The position numbers and the translations under genes were made by a program. Positions 7,389 to 16,900 of a DNA stretch of 64,000 nucleotides are shown piece by piece. Each line of letters starts with the position of its first letter. The first letter of the stretch is position 1. Under the pieces are notes generated by a model. The model saw only the letters and a list, made by a program, of their open reading frames with translations. It ran no database searches and was not told the origin of the DNA. Origin of the DNA: Phycicoccus sp. Root101 (GTDB lineage: Bacteria > Actinomycetota > Actinomycetes > Actinomycetales > Dermatophilaceae); the NCBI RefSeq assembly GCF_001426245.1, contig NZ_LMCM01000008.1, positions 1 to 64,000 on the forward strand, in the 5' to 3' direction.

Positions 7389-8918
7389 ATGAGCAGACCA
7401 GCCCGCACGCCGCGCCGCAAGGAAGCGGGGCGCACCGTTTCACGGCTGCTGGCCGACTTCGGCCACGACCTGCCCTCCGTCCCAACGGTGCAGGAAGCCA
7501 CCCAGGAGGCGCGACTGTTCCGGCACGCCTCACGCCGCGGGCCTCGCCGTCCCGGCAGCGGCTGGGCGCCGGCGGCCGCGCCCGTCTGCAGCTGGCGCAT
7601 GACGTCGGACCAGGCGCCGGTGCTCTGGCCCTTCATCTCCACCCCCGGGCTGCCACCGACCGGCGCCCAGATGGGAATCGACATGCTCTCCGGTGGCGCG
7701 TTCTACGCCGACCCCAACGGGTGGGTCCTCGACGACGACGTCCCGGTCACCAACCCCAACATCTTCAGCTTCGGCAAACCCGGCCGCGGCAAGTCCGCAA
7801 CCACCAAGGCGTTCTGCCTGAGGATGACCGACTTCGGCTACCGCATCCTGGTGCTCGGCGACCCCAAGGACGAGTACGAGGGGCTGTGCCGGTTCTTCGG
7901 GGTCGAACCCTTCGCGATCGGGCACGGCCTACCCACCCGGATCAACCCCTTGGCGTTCGGGCCCCTGCTGCAGGGCTGGGAGCAGCTGGACGCCGCGCAG
8001 GCGCAAGGCCGCGCGGCCGTCGTCTTCGGCCGCTGGCTGACCCTGGTCCGCGGCCTCGTCGGAAGCCAACGGATCGGGGAGCAGCGGGTCCCGTTCGGAC
8101 CCACCGACGAGGTCGTCGTCAAGGCGGCACTGCAAACCCTCACTGGGCACACCCACGGCCAGTCCCACCTGACCGAGACCACCATCCCCCAGCTGTGGCA
8201 CCTGCTGGACAACCCCACCGGCGACCTGATCGAGGCCTGCCGGTACGCCGACGAGCGGCACTTCCTCGACGACACCAGGCTCCTGCGTGACGCCCTGGGC
8301 CAGCTCGTCGGCGGCGCCCTGGCCGGCCTGTTCGATGACCACACCACCATCGACGTCGACTGGTCGGCCCCGATCCAGTCCCTGAGCCTGTCCCGCCTCG
8401 AGCCCTTGGGGGACGAGGCGATCGGGATCGCGCTGACCTGCCTCAACTCTTGGGGTCGAGGCATGCGCGAGATGGCAGCCCCGGGGGACCTGCGGGTGGT
8501 CGTGCGCGACGAGTCATGGAAGCAGCTGAGATTGGGGCCGGAGGCGGTCAAGTCTTTCGACGCCGACCTGCGCCTGTCCCGACGCGACGGCGACGTCCAG
8601 TTCGCCATCGCGCACAAGCCCTCCGACCTGCTGTCAGCCGGTGACACCGGCTCGCAGGCCGTCGCCATCGCCAAGGACCTGCTGCACCTGGCCGACGTGA
8701 AGATCCTGCACGGCCAGGACCTGGGGGTGGCCCGCGAGTTGGAAAACATGCTCGGCCTGGGCCCGATGGCGCGCGACCTGGTGACCGGGTGGGCGATGCA
8801 GGGCAAGGGCCGGGCCCTGTGGTGCGTGGGGGAGCAGCACTACAAGGTGCAGACCGTGCTGCACCCGGTCGAACGCGAACTCACGTTCACCAACCAGGCC
8901 ATCGCTGGCGCAGCCTGA
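7389..8918 (+). CDS. VirB4-like T4SS ATPase
   Basis: 509 residues. Walker A is GKPGRGKSATTK near residues 129-140. A VirB4-type RILVLGDPKDEYEGL follows, and Walker B is LRVVVRDE near 368-375. The final third carries the family's conserved DLLSAGDTGSQAVAIAKDLL and QGKGRALWCVGEQ segments. VirB4 ATPases power assembly of and transfer through the T4SS at the cytoplasmic face of the membrane. The protein lacks the N-terminal membrane portion found in longer VirB4s, which the upstream SCO6880-like protein may provide. Confidence 0.9.
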   Translation: MSRPARTPRRKEAGRTVSRLLADFGHDLPSVPTVQEATQEARLFRHASRRGPRRPGSGWAPAAAPVCSWRMTSDQAPVLWPFISTPGLPPTGAQMGIDMLSGGAFYADPNGWVLDDDVPVTNPNIFSFGKPGRGKSATTKAFCLRMTDFGYRILVLGDPKDEYEGLCRFFGVEPFAIGHGLPTRINPLAFGPLLQGWEQLDAAQAQGRAAVVFGRWLTLVRGLVGSQRIGEQRVPFGPTDEVVVKAALQTLTGHTHGQSHLTETTIPQLWHLLDNPTGDLIEACRYADERHFLDDTRLLRDALGQLVGGALAGLFDDHTTIDVDWSAPIQSLSLSRLEPLGDEAIGIALTCLNSWGRGMREMAAPGDLRVVVRDESWKQLRLGPEAVKSFDADLRLSRRDGDVQFAIAHKPSDLLSAGDTGSQAVAIAKDLLHLADVKILHGQDLGVARELENMLGLGPMARDLVTGWAMQGKGRALWCVGEQHYKVQTVLHPVERELTFTNQAIAGAA

Positions 8919-8942
8919 CCACGGCGGACCGGAGCCGAACCC

Positions 8943-10511
8943 ATGAAGAAGATCGCGCTGTTCCTCATCCCGACACTCGTCCTGGCGCTCGGGCTGCCGG
9001 TGGCCGTCGCCCTGATCGTGATGACGGTGAGCGCCCCGGCCGCCGCGCAGGAACTGCGCACGATCGCCTGCGGTGGCTTCACGCCGGTCACCGGCACCTG
9101 GCGGCCTCCGTTCGGGCAGGCCTACACAGTCGGCCAGCGCGGCTTCGGCCAAGAGTTCCACCCGATCTACCACCAGTGGCGCGCGCACACCGGGCAGGAC
9201 CTGGTGTCACAACCGGGACCCGGACCAGTCGTGGCTATCGGGGCCGGGCGAGTCACCTTCGCCGGCATCATGGGCGGGTACGGCAACGTCGTCGACGTCC
9301 AGCACGTCGACGACACCACCGGGGCGGTGGTGGTCAGCCGCTACGCCCACCTCGCCTCCGTGAACGTGACCGTCGGCGCCACCGTCACCGGCGGCCAGCA
9401 GCTAGGTGTCGAGGGCTCAACCGGCACCAGCACCGGCAACCACCTGCACTTCGAGATCCGCCTCAGCGGCACGCCGACCGACCCCGTGCCGTGGATGGTG
9501 GCCCACGGCGCGCCACTCAACGGCCAAGCAGTGACCGGTTGGACACCACAGCCCGGGCAGCCGGTCCAGGAGGGTGGGGTCGGCTTCCCCTTGCCCCCAC
9601 CCGGCGCGCCTCGGCAGGCGTCGCTGCGCACCCCGGCCCAACCGATCCCCACCCAGGTCAAGGTGGCCTACCTCGCGGGCGCGGCTCGGTACAAGATCCC
9701 GTGGATCCTGCTCGCCGGGATCGGCATGGAGGAGACCGCCCACGGCCGCAACGCCGGCACCAGCTCCGCCGGCGCGCTAGGTCTCATGCAGTTCATGCCC
9801 TCCACCTGGGCCACCATGGGTGTCGACGGCGACGGCGACGGCCGCGCGGACATCACCAACGACGCCGACAGCGCTATGTCGGCTGCGAACTACCTCACCC
9901 AGTCCGGCGTCACCAACGGGCCCGGCGGTGTCCGGGCAGCGATCTTCGCCTACAACCACGCCGACTGGTACGTCAACGACGTCCTGTACTACGCCGCGGC
10001 ATACGGCACCGGCACCGTGCGGGGAAGCACCACCGAATGCACGCCAGGACACGGAAACCCGGACCTGCCACCGCTGACCAGCGACCGCCTCCGAGTCGTC
10101 CTCACCTGGGCGACCAGCCGCATCGGAGACCGGTACGTCATGGGCGCCCACGGACCCCACGCGTGGGACTGCTCCTCGTTCACCCAGACCGCCTACGCCC
10201 AGATCGGCGTCACCACGCCCAGAACAGCCCAAGCGCAACGCGACTGGCTCGCCGCCGGGAACGGCTTCCGCGTCGACCCCCAGCAGGCCAGACCCGGCGA
10301 CCTGATCTTCTACGACGCCTACCTCGGGCCCAACACCATCGGCCACGTCGCCATGGTCTTCGACCCCAGCAAGCAGTCCACCGTGGAGGCGATGGACGCC
10401 CGACACGGTGTCACCCACGGCAACTACGCAGGCAAGGCGACCACCACGAACATCTTCCAGATCTGGCGGGTCGGCAACGTCTCCGACCATCCGACCCAGG
10501 GGGCCCCCTGA
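8943..10511 (+). CDS. three-domain cell-wall hydrolase: M23 peptidase, lytic transglycosylase and NlpC/P60
   Basis: 522 residues from ATG at 8943. A membrane anchor or signal (about 5-35) is followed by three peptidoglycan-active domains. The first is an M23/LytM metallopeptidase with HTGQD (H82, D86) and HLHF (H167, H169). The second is a transglycosylase with GMEETAHG (catalytic Glu about 263/264) and GALGLMQFMPSTW. The third is an NlpC/P60 Cys peptidase with WDCSSF (C410) and GHVAMVF (H468). All visible catalytic residues are intact. It fills the VirB1 place and would open the thick actinobacterial wall for the transfer channel. Two-domain VirB1-like proteins are common; carrying all three activities in one chain is unusual. 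Confidence 0.93.
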   Translation: MKKIALFLIPTLVLALGLPVAVALIVMTVSAPAAAQELRTIACGGFTPVTGTWRPPFGQAYTVGQRGFGQEFHPIYHQWRAHTGQDLVSQPGPGPVVAIGAGRVTFAGIMGGYGNVVDVQHVDDTTGAVVVSRYAHLASVNVTVGATVTGGQQLGVEGSTGTSTGNHLHFEIRLSGTPTDPVPWMVAHGAPLNGQAVTGWTPQPGQPVQEGGVGFPLPPPGAPRQASLRTPAQPIPTQVKVAYLAGAARYKIPWILLAGIGMEETAHGRNAGTSSAGALGLMQFMPSTWATMGVDGDGDGRADITNDADSAMSAANYLTQSGVTNGPGGVRAAIFAYNHADWYVNDVLYYAAAYGTGTVRGSTTECTPGHGNPDLPPLTSDRLRVVLTWATSRIGDRYVMGAHGPHAWDCSSFTQTAYAQIGVTTPRTAQAQRDWLAAGNGFRVDPQQARPGDLIFYDAYLGPNTIGHVAMVFDPSKQSTVEAMDARHGVTHGNYAGKATTTNIFQIWRVGNVSDHPTQGAP

Positions 10512-10612
10512 GACCCGAGCATTCCCGTGCGCGGACGCTTGCGCCGCCATAGCGCAGACCTGACCACCCGGCACCACCACCGGGCATTGGGGAGGCAGGA
10601 AGGGAGCAGCCC

Positions 10613-11062
10613 ATGCAGCGAGCACGACGAACCAACCCTTACCCGTTCACCTGGGAGATCCCCGTGGCGGCAATCGTCGCGACGGTTCTCCTGCTGGTCC
10701 TCGGGATCCACACCGGACGAGCGTGCGCCAACCTCGTCACCGGAGGAGGCCTCACCCTGCCCTCCCGGGAGACGCTATTCACCAGCGTGCCCAGAGTGAT
10801 CGGTGGCGACGCCGGCGCAGGCCTGACCGGCACGGCCGCCCACCTGGCCGGGCCGACGGCGCTCCGGGTGTGTGTCGCTGTCGTCGAGGCGCTGGTCCTC
10901 GCCCTGACGGTCTGGGCGGCGACGGTCGTCCTCGGCCGCTGGGGGCCCGGACGGATCCACGGCACGGCCACCCGAGAGGAAGCCGAGCGGCTGCTCGGCC
11001 GGAGCCGGCTGCGCAAGGTCGCCGCCGTCGTCCGACCGGACCTGTTCGGAAAGGGACGCTGA
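10613..11062 (+). CDS. membrane protein next to the coupling ATPase
   Basis: 149 residues, ATG at 10613 preceded by AAGGGAG. Hydrophobic segments lie at about 17-35 (AAIVATVLLLVLGI) and 88-112 (VCVAVVEALVLALTVWAATVVL), with a charged C-terminal tail (ATREEAERLLGRSRLRKV). The next gene follows after one base. It may supply the membrane anchor that the downstream VirD4-like protein lacks; that is inference from topology and adjacency. Confidence 0.7.
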   Translation: MQRARRTNPYPFTWEIPVAAIVATVLLLVLGIHTGRACANLVTGGGLTLPSRETLFTSVPRVIGGDAGAGLTGTAAHLAGPTALRVCVAVVEALVLALTVWAATVVLGRWGPGRIHGTATREEAERLLGRSRLRKVAAVVRPDLFGKGR

Positions 11063-11063
11063 G

Positions 11064-12551
11064 GTGGCACTGCGAGGCGACCACCGGCAGGCCCCCTTCC
11101 GACCCGAACAGGTCGGTTGGCGCCTGGGCAAGGGGCAGCAGCCGCGCGGCGGGCAGCTGTGGGTGCCGTGGGACCGCACCGCCGGGGTGATCGGGCCGCA
11201 GGGCAGCGGCAAAACACTCGACCTGCTCATCCCCGCGCTGCTGCGCGCTCCCGGAGCCGCCCTGGTGACGCTCACCAAGGTCGACGACCTACTGCTCAGC
11301 TTCACCTCCAGGCAGGCGCCGCGGCCGGGGGAGGATGAGCGGCGCCCGTGCGTGGTGCTCGACCCGTTCGGGCTGGTCCTCGGGCTCCCGGAGCTGGTGT
11401 GGGACCCAATCGACGGTTGTGTCGACCCCATGGTCGCCGAGCGCCGAGCCAAGGCTTTCACCGCGGGCACAGTGAAGGGGGCCGTTGCCGGCGGGCACGG
11501 AGACGACGCTGCCCGGTTCTACGCCGCAGAGGCGGCCAAGGTGATCCAGGCCTACTTCCACGCCGCGGCACTGACCGGGCGTGACCTGGAGGACGTGCTC
11601 CGGTGGGTGGCCAACCCGCTCAGCGCCACCGCCCCCACCGAGATCCTGCGCGAACACCCGCACGCCGCCCCGTTCTGGCACGGCCTTCTCCACGGGGCGC
11701 TGCACGGGGATGACCGGACCGCCGGTAACACGGTCACCACGGTGCAGCAGGCGCTGAGCCTGTTCTTCCAAGAACCGATCAGGCGACGGTGTGTGCCGGG
11801 TCCGGGGCGCCCCGCCACCGATATCGCCGACGTGATCCGCCGCGGCGGCACCATCTACCTGCTCGGCCGGGAAGACCCGTACGCCAGCGCTTCACCATTG
11901 ATGACCGCCGTCGCGGAGCATGTCCTGGACACCGCACTTGTCGAGGCACATACGTCGCGGTGGGGTCGACTGTGCCCGCCCATGCTGGCCTGCCTGGACG
12001 AGCTGCCCTCCACGGCGCCGCTGCCGACGCTGCGCACCCGGATGGCCAACGAGCGCGCCCTAGGCATCTCGTTCATTTGGGCCGCGCAGACCCGCCCGCA
12101 GCTGACCGCGATCTTCGGGGACCAGGAGGCCCGCACGCTGCTCGGCCTGACGAACAACCTGATCCTGTTCGGCGGCTCCAAGGACGTTGCGTTCAACCAG
12201 GAAATCTCCGACCTGCTGGGTCCGGTGCGGATCTCGCGGACCAGCTGGCAGACCGGCCAGATGGGCGGCCGTACCACCTCCGCGGAAGACATCCCCATCC
12301 TCACCGCCGCCGAGGTCCGGCAACTGAAGGAACGCCACGCCCTGGTCGTGTCCGATAACGGCAAACCGATGATCGTCCGGCTCACCCGATGCATCGACGG
12401 GCACGCCGGGCAAGTACTACTCGCGGGGAAGGAACGGGCACGAGCTCTCGTCGGACAGACCCGGCACTCCTCGACGGTCTCGACCGAGGCCCGCCGCACC
12501 GCGGCACTCGTCGAGGCCCGCCGACGGGGCCTGTCCAAAGACCTGACTTGA
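11064..12551 (+). CDS. VirD4/TraG-type coupling ATPase without N-terminal membrane domain
   Basis: 495 residues from GTG at 11064. Walker A GPQGSGKT is at residues 44-51 and a Walker B-type MLACLDELPS is near 305-312, followed by the coupling-protein signature NERALGISFIWAAQTRPQL. The protein is soluble-looking; canonical VirD4 has two N-terminal helices, and here the preceding membrane protein may provide them. It is expected to hand the relaxase-DNA complex to the channel. Confidence 0.9.
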   Translation: MALRGDHRQAPFRPEQVGWRLGKGQQPRGGQLWVPWDRTAGVIGPQGSGKTLDLLIPALLRAPGAALVTLTKVDDLLLSFTSRQAPRPGEDERRPCVVLDPFGLVLGLPELVWDPIDGCVDPMVAERRAKAFTAGTVKGAVAGGHGDDAARFYAAEAAKVIQAYFHAAALTGRDLEDVLRWVANPLSATAPTEILREHPHAAPFWHGLLHGALHGDDRTAGNTVTTVQQALSLFFQEPIRRRCVPGPGRPATDIADVIRRGGTIYLLGREDPYASASPLMTAVAEHVLDTALVEAHTSRWGRLCPPMLACLDELPSTAPLPTLRTRMANERALGISFIWAAQTRPQLTAIFGDQEARTLLGLTNNLILFGGSKDVAFNQEISDLLGPVRISRTSWQTGQMGGRTTSAEDIPILTAAEVRQLKERHALVVSDNGKPMIVRLTRCIDGHAGQVLLAGKERARALVGQTRHSSTVSTEARRTAALVEARRRGLSKDLT

Positions 12552-12565
12552 AGAGGGAGACGAGC

Positions 12566-13222
12566 ATGAAGCCGATGAGCAGCCCGGATCCGATGCCGGT
12601 CCCGATGGTGGCCACGTTCCCGCACCCGGGACGCCAGCTCGAGCAGGCCTACCGGGAGCTCGACCTCGCACTCAACGGGACCGACGAGCAGCGCAAAGCG
12701 TTGGGCACCCTCAGAACGCTTCCTCGGCCCTGGGACCCCGACAGCCTCGCCCGCGTGCAGCTGCGCCGGGAACTGTGGGACTGGCTTGAGGCCTTCACCA
12801 TCTGGCTCAACACCGAGTACGTATGGGACGTCGTCGGTGTCGTCCCCTACTGCTGGCCGCAACACCCGCACCTGGTGCGTGAACTAGCCGTGCTGGCCGA
12901 CCAACGTCGACGAGCCGCGCTGGCGTTGGGCAGCGACGCCCTCGAGGAGTGGCACCGCTACGCCCTCCCAGCCTTCATCGATCGAATGCGTCAACGAGTC
13001 AAGAACCACTGCGACGACGGCCACCAACAGTGGCCCGTCAAGGGACGACACTCGCACCACCTGAGCGAACCCGCCACGACGGCCCGCGCCCAAGCATTCG
13101 CCCAGGACGTCGCCGCTCACCAAACCCGGCCTGCGGCGAGCCAGGAGAGCGCCGGACCATGGCTTCGGGTCGTGGACGGCCAGACCATCGACAGCGGCAC
13201 TGGCGAGATCGTCGACTGTTAG
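12566..13222 (+). CDS. conserved hypothetical of actinobacterial transfer loci
   Basis: 218 residues, ATG at 12566 with GAGGGAGA upstream. The central segment (LWDWLEAFTIWLNTEYVWD, then VVPYCWPQHPHLVRELAVLA and DQRRRAAL) is a Trp/His-rich pattern I recognise from proteins encoded beside coupling ATPases in actinobacterial mobile elements, but no function is known to me. The C-terminus is hydrophilic. It is the last gene of the long plus-strand operon. Confidence 0.75.
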   Translation: MKPMSSPDPMPVPMVATFPHPGRQLEQAYRELDLALNGTDEQRKALGTLRTLPRPWDPDSLARVQLRRELWDWLEAFTIWLNTEYVWDVVGVVPYCWPQHPHLVRELAVLADQRRRAALALGSDALEEWHRYALPAFIDRMRQRVKNHCDDGHQQWPVKGRHSHHLSEPATTARAQAFAQDVAAHQTRPAASQESAGPWLRVVDGQTIDSGTGEIVDC

Positions 13223-13401
13223 CAGCATCCTGCTCGGGCTCTGGAAATGGAGAGGACGGCTGCGGCCCTTCCTCGACTGGATTCGCAACTGGCCATCAGT
13301 TGGAGAACGTCCGGGTCAGTCAGATGTCAGTGGGCGAGTTATGGCGGCGATGTGACAGCAGCCTCTTGGTGGCGCGCACCTAGGGAGTTTGAACTGATCA
13401 G

Positions 13402-13752
13402 CTACCAGAGCCCCAGTGGCGTCGCGTCAACCGCCCCGATGGCCCAGAGAAAGAGCCAGAAGGCGAGTCCGGCAGCGATACCTGCCACCGACGGAACCAG
13501 GGCGCGACCTATTCCCAAAGGACGGTGAACTCGTTCCGATTGGCCCGCTAACCGTTCCGCCGCGCCAGGGGTGCCGATCAGGGCGCCGATCGAGGCGCCA
13601 ATGACCACGAGCGGCACGCCCATGAACACCAGTGGATCGGTGACCTCGTAATCGTCGCCTTCGATCGCTCGCGGCAGCAGGATCAGCAGGCATGCGAGCG
13701 CCGAACCCGCTCCAAGTCCGAACATCGCGCCACGCCCCGGCCGTCCCCTCAT
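13402..13752 (-). CDS. small membrane protein, unknown
   Basis: 116 residues from ATG at 13752; a TTG at 13788 would add 12 residues. Three hydrophobic stretches (AMFGLGAGSALACLLILLP, VFMGVPLVVIGASIGALIG, VAGIAAGLAFWLFLWAIGA) suggest three membrane helices. The ribosome binding site is weak (AGGAA abutting the ATG). It lies between the T4SS operon and the relaxase gene, convergent with the former. No family recognised. Confidence 0.5.
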   Translation of the reverse strand: MRGRPGRGAMFGLGAGSALACLLILLPRAIEGDDYEVTDPLVFMGVPLVVIGASIGALIGTPGAAERLAGQSERVHRPLGIGRALVPSVAGIAAGLAFWLFLWAIGAVDATPLGLW

Positions 13753-13915
13753 TTCCTGAGTGTCCCAGTGGACGCCCGAAACCGACAAGGCTCCGGATGC
13801 TGCGCAACGTCCCAGTCGGGAAGACCTGATGACCTAGGTGAGCCCCAAACGCGGCGGTGTGGGGCGCTTCGCCGGACAGCAGGAGCAGCCCGGCAACTGC
13901 GACCGCGCTGCCGCA

Positions 13916-16900
13916 TCAACGGCGCTGCGTCTGCGGTGGACGCGGAGTCCCTGTTCCGGGCGTGCGGCGCTCTTGCGCACGCGCGGCCCTGGAAGGTTCG
14001 TCCGTCATTGGGCTCCGTGGGGCTGCCGCGATGTCGAGCGGCAGGGCGGCGACGAGTCGGTATCGCAGGTCTTGGGCGGGCAGGTCCGATAGCGGCTCGT
14101 TCTCGACGAGTCGTCGGACGGTGGCCGCCACGTCGTGGCCGTCCTGGTGGGCCAGCTGCATCATGGCGGCAAGTGCGGGCCAGTCTGCCTGGGAGCTAAG
14201 TCGAGGATCGATTTCCAATGCCAGCGCGGGCCAGCGGTCGACTGGCGTCGCCGGGATGGCGGCCGACATTCGAGCCTTTACGTCGGAGACCTCGTCGAGC
14301 CGCGCCTGTGTCGCGGCGCGCGGGTCGCGGTTCCACGTTTGGACGCTGGCTGCTAGGCGGGCTCGGGCTTGGCTTGGGGAGCGCCGCAGCTGCGCGGCGA
14401 CCGTGTCGATGAGGGCAGTCCAGTGGTCTGGGGGCCTGGCCGCGAGGACCTGCACGGCCTCCTTCAGAGCAGCCGCGCCGGTGAGGTGAGTGAGTCGTTC
14501 CTCGAGGACGAGCTCGCCGAGGGGGCGTGCGGTTGCCAGCGCCTTCTGGAGGGCGTGGGCGCCATGGTCGGCGAGCACGTCGGCCGGGTCCAGACCGTCG
14601 GGGAAGGTGGCGGCGCCCGGGTCGAGGCCGTGCTGGGTGAGTAGCCAGTAGTCACGCTCCGCGGCGATACGTCCAGGCAGGTCCGCGTCGTTGGCGACGA
14701 TGACTCGCCGGCCGAGGTGGGCGATCTGGGTGGCCTGCTCGTGGGTGAGGGCAGTCCCCAGTGGGGAGATGCCGACATGGCTTCCGCCGGTAGCGAGCGT
14801 GATCGCCCACGCGTCCAAGGGACCTTCGACGAGCACCAGCGTCGCGCCACCGTGGTTCAGCTCGGGCAGGAGTCCGAACACCTGGGCACCCTTGTGGAAC
14901 AGGGGAGTGTCGGCGGTGTTCAGGTACTTGGGACCCGCGTTGTCGTCGTCGCCCAGGGTCGGGTTGCGGCGACCCACGAATCCGAGCACTTGGCCTTCGT
15001 GCACGATCGGCATGACGGCGCGGTCGCGGAACCGGTCGATGAGCCGGCCCGTGCGCGCCGGGGTAGCGACGCCCACCTCGGTCATTTCCTCGTCATTGAC
15101 ACCGAGGCGCCTCAGGTGCGTGACCAGGTTGGTCCACCCGGCGGGTGCGTACCCTGGGTGCAGGCCAGGGGTGCTGGCTGGGTCTTGGCCCAAGCGCGCG
15201 GACAGGTACGTCTGCGCCCAGCTGCTCTCGTATCGGTCGCGGTAGTACGCCAGGGTCAACTGGTTGATCTCGAGCATGCGTGCTGCCGACACGGGCGCGA
15301 AGTCGATCTCGGCAGCACGGGCCACTTGCAGTTCGATATCAACGTCGCTGGGCTCCAGTGGTCCCATCACCGATCGCTCAAGGGCAGCCAGCTGCAACTG
15401 CGCATCGGCGTCGGGCTCGGCCTGACCGACGAGATCGGGGTCCTGATCGACGTCGAAGACCACCAGGGGCGTTGGTGGGTGGTGACCAGATTCGCGGGAA
15501 GCATCTGCTGCGGCCCACTCGTGGTCCCACTGGTCGGGCGTCGGCGCGTGCACCACCGCTACGTCGGCATCCGGGTCGAGATCCCACATGTCTGGTGGGG
15601 CCTGGTCGTCGGGGTGGGAAAGGTCGAGGTCTTCGGCCGAGGGTGGCGGGTCGGTCAGCACGGACAGACGCCAGACCATGGCCTGAGCGGGGTCGACGTC
15701 GCTGTCGTCGACGACCGCCACGTCCATCAGGTCCTTCAGGGGCCATCCGCGCTGAAGGGCGTGGTCGACGGTGCTGACCAGCGCCGGCCACCAGCTGCTG
15801 GTCTGCATCTGGTTGACACGGGCCGGGCCGATCTTGGTGGCCAGGTCGGGTGCCCAGTCGGAGTGGAGGGTGTGGCCGCGGTCGATTTCTTGGGCGACTG
15901 CGGGGGCGACGTGGCGGCTGAGCCGCCACCAGAGTGCGGCGGCTGCGTGGTCGTCGGGGAGCGGGGCGTGGTGCAGGGCCCCGGCCAAGATCTGTCGGGT
16001 GGGCAGGCCGGCGCGGGACATGGCGGCCAGTCGTTCGGCCAGGAGCGGGGTGAAGTCGTCGCGGGAGGCTGCCGGTGCGGTGCGGCGCAGGAGCTCGCCC
16101 CATTCCTGCAGGGCTGGGGTGCGGTCGCCGACGACGGCGGTGTTCAGGCGCTGCTGCCACCGCGCCGGGGCTTTTTGCAGCTGGGGTGGGCCGGTCGGTC
16201 GGCGGTCTTCGTCACTCACCTGCATGGCGGCGCGCCATACGGCGACGTCGCCGAGGGTGGCCGGGTTCGGGCGGGCTGCCCCTTGCTGTGCCCATGCCGG
16301 GGTCGGCGCGGACTGGGCGTCGTCTCTGACTTGGGTGGCGAGGTCGGTCACCAGGTCGGCGCGTTGACGCAGGTAGGGGCCCCATACGGGGTGCTGGGCC
16401 AGGCGGTGGGGGATGGCGGGAATGCATGGCAGGGGGCCGGGTTCGGCGTTGCGGAGGCCGGTGTCATCTAGGCGCCAGTCCAGCACGGCGGCGCGGTCTG
16501 CGGCGCTGTCCAGCTCACGACCGTCGGCGGCCTGGGCCAAACCTTGCGCAGGGTCCGGTCCGGTGGCGGCGAGCAGAATGAGGTGGGCGCGCAGCGTGGG
16601 CCAGGCGGCCTCGGCGGTCAGGCGAGGGGCGACCGTCTCCGCGGCCCGCTCGAGGCCCTCCAGGGTGCCGCGGTCGAGCAGGTCCTCGGCGGCGACGTAC
16701 AGCGCGTCGGCGTACCTGGTGGCGGCTTGCCCGAGCTGCACAGCGGGGTCCGCGGCTTGCCGGGCCATCGTGGTTGCGGAGACGGGGGAATCGTCCCGAG
16801 CCAGGACACGCTCGAGCAGGTCGGTCGCGGTAGGGGGAGCGATGCTGTCGGGGCGGATGGCGTTGTGCGGGTCGCCGTCGCTGACGACCTCCAGGTACAC

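Noticed and set aside
6296-8290. 664-codon frame across the SCO6880-like and VirB4-like genes
   Set aside because: Shadow in the +1 frame spanning two real genes, Arg/Pro/Gly-rich.
14717-16471. 584-codon plus-strand frame
   Set aside because: Antisense shadow of the relaxase C-terminal region; Gly/Val-rich low-complexity product.
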